Below, piece after piece: positions 56,825 to 64,000 of a DNA stretch of 64,000 nt. Origin of the DNA: Mesorhabditis belari (taxonomy: Eukaryota > Nematoda > Chromadorea > Rhabditida > Rhabditidae); assembly GCA_958450365.1 (NCBI GenBank), contig CAUEEP010000730.1, positions 2,541,001 through 2,605,000 on the forward strand. Direction: 5' to 3'. The notes under the pieces are model-generated. The model was not told where the DNA came from and did no database searches. It worked only from the letters and a program-made list of their open reading frames with translations. Position numbers and translations under genes: made by a program. The first letter of the stretch is position 1; every line of letters begins with the position of its first letter.

Positions 56825-58571
56825 ATACAATTCACTCATAAATGAGTCCTCGATTACATAAAGGTGCCAAGCAATGTTGGCGTATTGCTTTTACTTTTTT
56901 TCCCTCGTTTACCCAGTGAATACTTCACCGGTAGAATCTCTTCTCCACCCCATCCAACTCTCTTGATACCGTTTCTGTCATTCATCTTGACGAACAATCT
57001 GGTTCTTCTCATGTGTCTCCTCTTGAGATCGGACCCCTAAGCCCAATCTGGATACTTGCTACATTGAACCACTTGGGTGGTTTTAAAACTTATTAGAACA
57101 CTTTTTTTGATTCATTAATATATATCTACAGTTAATAAAAGTATAAAGTATAATAGTAAAAGTATAAAGCATAATATTACAATGGCTTTAAAGAACCCCT
57201 TTTGATTGTGAAACGTTTCGATCAAAAATCTCTTTCTAAATTGGGACAAGCCACTACGATGGCAAATGGGTGCAAGCCACTTGAACCTCGCCCGATCGGG
57301 ACTTCTCTTAGCCTTTTGCTCTTTGTCCTTTTTCTGTAAGGATTGCGCTGACTTGGATGGACAGTGTCAAAGAAGAAAGAGACTTTCCATTCCCTTCCAT
57401 TCCCCACAAGAGACGATTATGACGGAGATAACCACTGTTCGTACAATCTCTGATTCTTTATCGTAAGCATTTTGCTAAAAAAATAGCTGGAAAATTGAAG
57501 CCGTACAATTCAAAGCAAAATCAATCAATAGGATTCCTCTCTCTCAAAAACTTGTATTAAACTAGAAAAGAAGAAGTCCTCGAGTGGATTCGACAGCTAA
57601 TTTTTGATGTTTTCGCTGAGAGCAATGTTTTTCTTTGAAGATCTTAGGGGTTTCTTGGTCTAAGAGATTCAAGAGATGGGGCGTGAGCCCTATTTGCGCA
57701 GCGCTTTCGTGAGGCCCTCCGAGATGGCGCCTCCAGGATAGCTTCAGGCCTACTCTCATCCTCTACAATTCCCGGTCTTTCTGCGATCTGTATCTATTCA
57801 AGACACAAATTATTAAAAGAACATCATGACTTCAATTGATTCATTGATTCTTTGAGCATTGCTATGTTCCTTCTCAGCTAATGGAAAGATGCACCGTGAG
57901 TTGTATTGTTAGACTTATGCTGAACTTGAAAAATAATTGAGTCAATAGTTCCACACATTAGCTCGACAAGCTAGCTCGGATCAACAAAACTAGAGATCTG
58001 GTAATGAAAAAAGCTTCGACATAGCTTGATTCCCGAATAGTTGACCCCGATGTCGAGTGAAGGAAAGAGAAACACGTCTATTCTCTCTTTCAATTACTTA
58101 TTCTTGCAGAAAGAGGCGTACAATACAGACCTGTCTCGGTGGCAATTCCCCTCGATGCCACCGGGAGCGGATGAGGGTACGGAGAGGAAAAAGAGGGTGC
58201 CAGACCCCCCTTTCCCCCAGACAGGGCTTGTTCTTTCAACAGTTCTTCTTGATTCTTTTCTCTTGACAGAGGATGAGGAGGTCGGTCCCATCGACTTTGT
58301 GGGGATGACTAGCGTCATCTATGAGTGAGACATAGAGGGCCAACCTATTCCCCTCTCTCGATTTATGCCCTCCCCCTTTCTATACCATCCTCCCACACTT
58401 CTTTAACCTCGACTTTCTTCAACCTTCAACCAAGTCTTCATTGTTTTATTATATGTTACATGCTATCTTTCTTTACTTTGAGTACCGAATTTCTTTACGG
58501 GTTTTGAATGTAGATTATAGAAGGAAAATTAAAAATTAGCTCTTTAACTATTAGCTTTCTTTTTTAAACAA

Positions 58572-61500
58572 ATGGTTCTAGGAATGGTGGCGAACTGTTC
58601 GTCAGCGGCGGCACTGTGTATTCAATTTGTGGCTGGGCTTTCAAATGCGGTAGTCGATCGCTCGTCTCCTTCACAATACAACACCCATCCCAAATATTAT
58701 TCGGTGAGTACATGTTTTTGCATTCCCAAAGTACTATTCAATCTATTATATAGAAAAAAGTAGTTTTTGTTTGTCTGTCTGCTTTTTCTCAGCCGTCTTT
58801 AGGCCAAAAAAACTGAAATCTTTTAAAAAGTCTTCAAATATAATATGGTGGTGCCATTTAAAATCAAAAAGTTCAAAATCATATGGGACTATGCGGGTCG
58901 AACCCGGAAGGTCGGTCATGTGGACGTCGTGCGGGCCATGTGCTCTCCCGACTGCGCAGCAGTGACGAACGTGTGGGCCCCAAAACATTGTATTAGAAGG
59001 CGTCGTTAGGTTTTTTAGCTGAAAATTAACAAATGACAGTCGTCAGTAAGTATTTGAAAGATAGTTTCGGGTTTTTAAATCCTAATAACTTTTATCCAAT
59101 TTGGGCTAGAAACGATAACAACCAGTCTTTCCATGATATTCATTCAATTTGGGAGTGGGACAAATGCTACCTTTTTTTGCGCACCCGGACATTTGCGCAC
59201 CTTTTTTTCCGCACCTTGCCCATTAGCGCACCTTTTTTCGCGTTTTAAAAAAGCTCTAAAAAGCTAATATTAACCAATTTCTATCCCAAAAGTTGTTTTT
59301 CTAGGTAATTTTAGGGCGTAGAATCGAAATTTTGGCATATCAGAGCTTGTGGAAACAAACGGACGGAGTTATACAAAGAGAAAGATCGACAATTTTCTTT
59401 AATTTGATCTAGCCGTTTTGTCTTTCAAATTGGTTTCACACGCTCTCTTGTGTCAAAATCTGAATTCGACACCCTCAAATTACCTAGAAAAACAACTTTT
59501 GGAATAGAAATTGGTTAATATTAGCTTTTTAGAGCTTTTTTAAAACGCGAAAAAAGGTGCGCTAATGGGCAAGGTTCGGAAAAAAAGGTGCGCAAATGTC
59601 CGGGTGCGCAAAAAAAGGTAGCATTTGTCCCACTCCCTTCAATTTCTCCATTTGTCTACTCACTTTAAACGACTTTTCTTTAATAAATCTCTTTTGTATA
59701 GAGCTATTTGCTAAATGAAAGATAACGATAGATCTAAAATAAACACGATCAGCTGTGAATGAAACCGGATGGAAAGACGAAAGATGAGTAAACAACCCAG
59801 CTGGCTGTCTCAATCCAATCAACCCTTCTTTTCACATCTGTATTGACAGAAAGCAGGAATTGAATTGAATTGAATTGAAAAGAATGTAAAGATATGATAG
59901 TGGAAAGATAATAAAGAAAAGAATCGCAATAATTGTAAAGACAAAATTTCAGCAACAACATCAAAACCTTTCATCATCTCAGTCTTATCATCCAGCGATT
60001 GTACCGTCTCCGAATCGCTATCATAGCTATGGAGTTGCCGGCACCAATATGAAAGGCCTCAACTCTCTTACTTTACATCCAGGTTGCTTAAAATGCAATA
60101 CACAATATAAATAAAAAAATCAGACTCGATTTACACATTTACAATGATCATACAGGTTCATACGAGCCTCCACTCGCTGCTCATTCGTTCCGTCTCTACT
60201 CAATGAGATTTTGTCCATTTGCGCAAAGAGTTGTCATCTATTTGGCCAAGAAAAACATCCCGTATCAATTTTTTTTTTCTTTATTTTTCTTAAATTCCAT
60301 TTAACTCTTAAGTAAGATGATATAAATTTCAGTGTCGAGATCACGAATGTGAACCCAGATAAAGGACCAGCTTGGTTTCTCGCAAAGAGTCCACTCGGAA
60401 GAGTGCCAGCGCTTGAAATCAATGGAAAAGTAGACAAAATTTGTGTTATAAAGTAGAATTTTTGGCTCAGATTCTCTGGGAGTCGAATGTGATTTGCGAA
60501 TATTTGGATGATCTTTTCCCTTCGACTTCTGTTCTCCCAAAGGTGCTTTTCTTTAAATTGTATAATGGTTTTAAAGAAACCCTTTTTGATTGTGAAACGT
60601 TTCGATCAAAAATCTCTTTCTAAATTGGGACAAATTGTAATTTGAATTAATTGTAAAGAAAATATTTAGGATCCCTATGACAAAGGAATGCAAAAGATTG
60701 TTCTCGAAAGATTGTCACCGGTAAAGAAAAAAACTTTCCAAAGCTAAGTCTAGTTAATGAATGAACGTTGATGAACGTTAATGAACCTCAATTCTTCATG
60801 AACTCTAATGAACTTCAATTTTTAATGAACGTTAACTTTAGCTAATGAACGTACTCTTCGAGTTCTTCCGTGCCACCTCTCCCCAACAGATGCGACAGGT
60901 GAAATGGAAAAGTTGAAATTACCATAAGAAATACAGGTGGACAACAGCTTGCATTCAGCTCTACGCAACGCCGAGAGTTTGTTGACTGATCAATTCTATG
61001 GAGGTTTAATTGGAAATAATGCAAAAGAAAAACATTAGCTTTGTTCTTAGGTCGAAACATTGGCTATGCAGATATCTTGTTGTGGCCTTTCATGGAGCGC
61101 CTTGAATTGATCACCCTCAATCCGCACACTCAATTCCACTATTTCCCTGGGCTTCACTACCCGAAAATGGGCGCTTATATTGCAAGAATGCAGCGGCAAC
61201 CTGAGGTCACTTTTCATATTTCTCAAAAGAAAATGTTATAAGCTAAAAGTTGATGTATTTAGTTGTTCGGAAAATAGCCGCCGTTTTCTAAAAAAATCAA
61301 TTTTATAACAAATCAGGTTATCAATCAAAGCATGCTTTGTACCATTCAAAAGCCCTTTATATATAAAGCTATTTGAAAAGCTTTCGAAAGCTATTTGTCC
61401 TTTATACAATGTCTTTTGAGATATTTTGAAATGGTTTCATTTTGGGGTTTTTAAGAAGCGAGAAGAAAAGTAGTCAAAAGGGCTATTTTCAGAAGCCGCT

Positions 61501-62878
61501 AGCTCGTTTGTTCAATTCGAAACTACTCTTGATTTTTTTTTTTGCGCGAAAGAAAGAGGAAATTCTTTTATATATTCAGTAAAATTTTCAGCTAACTCCG
61601 TCGAGCCGTTTTTTTCTAAAAGTTACTTTGAAAAAGAGTACTTAAAACATAGATTTTAGTCAAAATAGACAGTTTTTAAGCGAATTTTTTGAACGAAGCA
61701 AAATCCCATATTTGAGTACCTTTTTTGTGCTGAAAATTTTAGTGAATATATAAAAAAGAATCTCCTCTTTAAATATATGTTGTGTCCGATTTAGATTTCC
61801 GTCCGATTTAGATTCAATCTAAATCGGACGTCCGATTTAGATTGAACTTATCGCGGACGTCCGATTTAGATTACAGTCTATATCGGACGTCCGATTTAGA
61901 TTACAGTCTATATCGGACGTCCGATTTAGATTCAATCTAAATCTTATATAGATTGAACAATAATATAAACATGCTTAATATATGTTCTTAAGCGTTTTCT
62001 GTAGTTTTCTGCATTTTTCAAAGGTCTTTTATTGATTACAGTCTATATCGGACGTCCGATACAGATCGAACAATAATAAACGTGCTTAATATATGTTCTT
62101 AAGCGTTTTTTTTGCAATTTTCTGCGCTTTTCAAAGAAATTTTATTGTCTTTTTTTGAGAATTTTTTGTTTTCTTGTTTTCCTATTAAATGCTTACTATT
62201 ATCCTATTAAAGTTAAAAACTACAGAAAACGCTTAAGAACATATATTAAGCATGTTTATATTATTGTTCAATCTATATAAGACGTACTATTGTTCAATCT
62301 ATATAAGATTTAGATTGAATCTAAATCGGACGTCCGATATAGACTGTAATCTACAGTACTGGACAATGAAATATCATATTTGAAAAACGATTGTCACTTT
62401 CGCGCATCTGTAACTCCCTTGTCTTTGAGTTTAAACTATTAGTGTTATACATTTTCTGAAAGCTCTTTTCAAGGGCTACACAATGGTAATATTAATATTT
62501 AGAAATACGGTAAAGACAAGGGAGTTAAAGACGCGCGAAAGTGACGATCGTTTTTCAAATATGATATTTCATTGTCCAGTAGTGTAAATCGGACGTCCGC
62601 GATAAGTTCAATCTAAATCGGACACAACATATATAAATCTATAAATAAAAGAGCTTCCAGGCAAGTTCAAGCAAGAGTTGCTTAGCGTTAAGGACTAAAG
62701 CTTTGTACTGTGAAGTCAACAAAAGGATTCACTTTTTAAGCCTGAATACTTTTTAAGAACAATTTAGAAGTGCTAATTTTAGGTGAAATTTGCATTGAGA
62801 CCCCTCTCTCATCACAAAGCCTATGTTGACAGTTATGCGGCCGGTCGACCAAACTACGACTATGGCATTTTCAACTGA
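58572..62878 (+). CDS. gsto: Omega-class glutathione S-transferase with N-terminal extension
   Basis: Spliced CDS of 320 aa. Exons: 58572-58703, 59953-60082, 60156-60261, 60333-60429, 60471-60542, 60670-60720, 60842-60898, 60937-61003, 61051-61205, 62783-62878. The GST core starts [20 protein letters not shown] with the omega catalytic cysteine (FCPF, about residue 107). It continues [48 protein letters not shown] and the C-terminal NYDYGIFN. Omega GSTs act as glutathione-dependent thiol transferases and dehydroascorbate reductases. About 75 residues precede the usual start: a hydrophobic leader ([20 protein letters not shown]) then a Q/S/Y/H-rich linker. The phases of the first two exons fit, but their link to the GST is an inference. 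Intron 9 (1.6 kb) carries repeats. Confidence 0.9.
58768..58985 (-). mobile_element. tRNA-derived SINE-like element
   Basis: On the minus strand the head has an A-box-like GCGCAGTCGGGAGAGCACAT and a B box in CTTCCGGGTTCGACCCGCAT, spaced as in a tRNA, but without matching acceptor stems. It is followed by a body and the tail TTTGGCCTAAAGACGGCTGA-GAAAAAGCAGACAGAC shared with 18860-18965. This is the layout of a tRNA-derived SINE. It lies in the first intron of the GST gene. Confidence 0.7.
59151..59637. mobile_element. MITE family B, copy 2 (GST intron 1)
   Basis: GGGAGTGGGACAAATGCTAC at the left and GTAGCATTTGTCCCACTCCC at the right. Interior arms AAAGCTCTAAAAAGCTAATA and its inverse. It lacks the TATTTAGTTCC expansion of copy 1 and is therefore nearer the ancestral length. 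Confidence 0.92.
60755..60855. repeat. AATGAACGTT minisatellite reaching into a GST exon
   Basis: Units like TTAATGAACGT, TTGATGAACGT and CTAATGAACTTC repeat across the intron and up to the exon start at 60842 (CTAATGAACGTACTC). The repeats thus match the first codons of that exon. Confidence 0.7.
61773..62636. mobile_element. Large GGACGTCC palindromic element with nested MITE (GST intron 9)
   Basis: Ends ATATATGTTGTGTCCGATTT and AAATCGGACACAACATATAT. The arms are tandem CGGACGTCCGATTTAGATT and CGGACGTCCGATATAGACTG units, with an inner inverted pair (ACATGCTTAATATATGTTCT at 61971 and its inverse at about 62230). A family E MITE is inserted at 62352-62585, splitting the right arm. Confidence 0.88.
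62352..62585. mobile_element. MITE family E, copy 1 (nested)
   Basis: Ends CAGTACTGGACAATGAAATA-TCATATTTG and CAAATATGATATTTCATTGT-CCAGTAGTG. Interior GTAACTCCCTTGTCTTTGAG and its inverse. Flanked by TA. Confidence 0.9.
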
Positions 62879-63116
62879 AAAAAAAATCCCATCAAATTGT
62901 CAACTCGTTAAATTATTTTTGTGTGTTATTTTAATAATTTATTCTTTACCCTTTTTTTCTTTGCCTCTTCTGTGTAACTTTCATAGAAGAGTTTTCGAAT
63001 GTGCCCATCAATAGGAGCTTTTCAAGAGAAAGTCTAGTCTGCAATTTGCATACCAATTTGCTGTATTTGCGTGGATCATTGGCCTCCCATTTTGAAGATT
63101 TAATATCTTAGAATCT

Positions 63117-63356
63117 ACACTACTGGACAATGAAATATCATATTTGAAAAAACACTTTCGCACTTTCGCGCCTCTGTAACTCCCTTGTCTTTACCGTATT
63201 TCTAAATATTAATATTACTATTGTGTAGCCCTTGAAAAGAGCTTTCAGAAAATGTATAACACTAATAGTTTAAACTCAAAGACAAGGGAGTTACAGATGC
63301 GCGAAAGTGCGAAAGTGTTTTTTCTGAATATGATATTTCATTGTCCAGTAGTGTAT
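63117..63356. mobile_element. MITE family E, copy 2
   Basis: CACTACTGGACAATGAAATA and TATTTCATTGTCCAGTAGTG ends with TA flanks. Same interior as copy 1 in reverse order (CCCTTGTCTTTACCGTATTT, TTTAAACTCAAAGACAAGGG). Confidence 0.92.
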
Positions 63357-64000
63357 TTTCCCTTTATTTTTCCTTGTATTTATTATAAATGCAAAGTGGG
63401 GGGTGAAAATCGACAGAAAGTCCAATTTATAATAACAATTTATTTAGAAACTTTTAAACACAAGACTTTTTTTCATATTTGATACATAACAGAGATTTTA
63501 TATTAAAATTTTTCACCCAAAATTGCAGTTTTTCATTGTTTTCTCTTTATTTTGATTTTGTTTTGAATCGTGAGTTCTTTTGAAAAACACAAAATTCATA
63601 GGTATCAGTCATTCTTTATTGTTTTTATCTTCGTATTTACACGGGAAACTTTTTTTTCTTTTTGCATACGATATTTACGCATTATGTAATAAAAAAAATG
63701 AAAGAAAAGAAAGAAAAGAAAGAAAATTTTATGTACAAAAATCTATAATTATTATTTTTGAACACTTTAAAAAGACAAATCAATTTCTATATCTAATTTG
63801 ATTATATTATAATAAAAAAAGATTAGCATAAAACTTATGAAACAAAGAGAAACTGTACAATCGTAAACTCGGGTTTGATTTTTTTTGTTGTTGTTGTTGT
63901 TGAAAGAACGAAAACGTGAAATTTCAAACGCAAAATTTCATTTAAAACAGCTAAATGAATATTCTATAGGCACTAAAAGATGAGAATAGAAAAAAGAGAG
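63357..64000. other. AT-rich end of window
   Basis: No exon or repeat family is recognisable; a few homopolymer and GAAAGAAAAGAAAG runs. It probably lies downstream of the GST gene. Confidence 0.4.

Larger units (their letters stand above)
52328..58571. other. Long repeat-rich gap between the Yippee-like gene and the GST
   Basis: Contains the repeats annotated separately (MITE A, CTTCTACA minisatellite, MITE L, the 535-bp repeat, family D, microsatellite). A frame from 58041 to 58328, open after an acceptor at 58108-58109 (KEAYNTDLSRWQFPSMPPGA ... DEEVGPIDFVGMTSVIYE then TGA), has clearly higher GC than its surroundings and might be the last exon of an unrecognised gene. Confidence in that is low. 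GC-richer tracts also lie at 56020-56170 and 57220-57420. Confidence 0.4.

Noticed and set aside
56703..56940. Tiny two-exon gene MRIR|RAKQCWRIAFTFFPSF
   Set aside because: Start, donor and acceptor fit, but the peptide is under 25 residues, resembles no known short ribosomal protein, and is interrupted by a microsatellite.
1..64000. CRISPR arrays, rRNA genes, canonical tRNAs, bacterial-type operons
   Set aside because: None is visible; the short direct repeats present are minisatellites or transposon arms.

Overview
The window is nuclear DNA of a rhabditid-type nematode. The coding potential lies in short exons separated by small introns with TTTCAG or TTTTAG acceptors and AT-rich interiors. 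The best protein matches are animal families in their nematode form: a P4 flippase with the TAT-1/ATP8A tail, an NMDA receptor of the NMR-2/NR2 type, and a supplementary-type nuclear hormone receptor with the CLACAAFF P-box. There are no bacterial operons, CRISPR arrays or rRNA genes. All annotations were made by reading splice sites and reading frames by hand; no database was searched.

Layout, left to right: a decayed non-LTR retrotransposon tail (about 240-714); a LUC7L3-like splicing factor (+, 1054-3293); the phospholipid flippase tat-1 (-, 4258-13819), convergent with LUC7L3; a repeat-rich gap with a purine satellite and a foldback element; a PLD3/PLD4-like membrane phospholipase/nuclease (+, 17298-21885); the NMDA receptor subunit nmr-2 (+, 23024-28775); the copper-homeostasis gene cutc-1 (+, 29315-31899); cytosolic glycerol-3-phosphate dehydrogenase (+, 33508-35394); an unrecognised, apparently broken gene (-, 35717-37283); a nuclear hormone receptor (+, 40114-44187); a region with duplicated orphan exons (45.4-47.3 kb); an unrecognised acidic ORF (+, 47674-48255); a Yippee-like zinc protein (+, 51231-52327); a long repeat-rich gap; and an omega-class glutathione transferase with an unusual N-terminal extension (+, 58572-62878). 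Summed exon lengths give a multiple of three for every recognised gene. In tat-1, the PLD-like gene and cutc-1 this holds only after allowing for four single-base excesses.

The genes do not form one pathway; they are ordinary, separately transcribed nematode genes. What unites the window is dense invasion by non-autonomous repeats. Several foldback/MITE families occur in two to five copies inside introns and gaps. There is a tRNA-derived SINE-like family and a striking family built from GGACGTCC palindromes, one member of which carries a nested second MITE. A 535-bp repeat occurs in near-identical form at 30.4 kb and 54.9 kb and may carry a captured terminal exon.

The most notable points are: the four +1 base frameshifts, which look more like consensus errors than biology; alternative TAT-1 tails and a 42-nt in-frame mini-intron next to the GDGAND motif; the missing asparagine pair at the pore N-site of the NMR-2-like protein, with a stray copy of that pore exon in a later intron; and paired homologous introns in the nuclear receptor. 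I see no convincing new multi-gene system.
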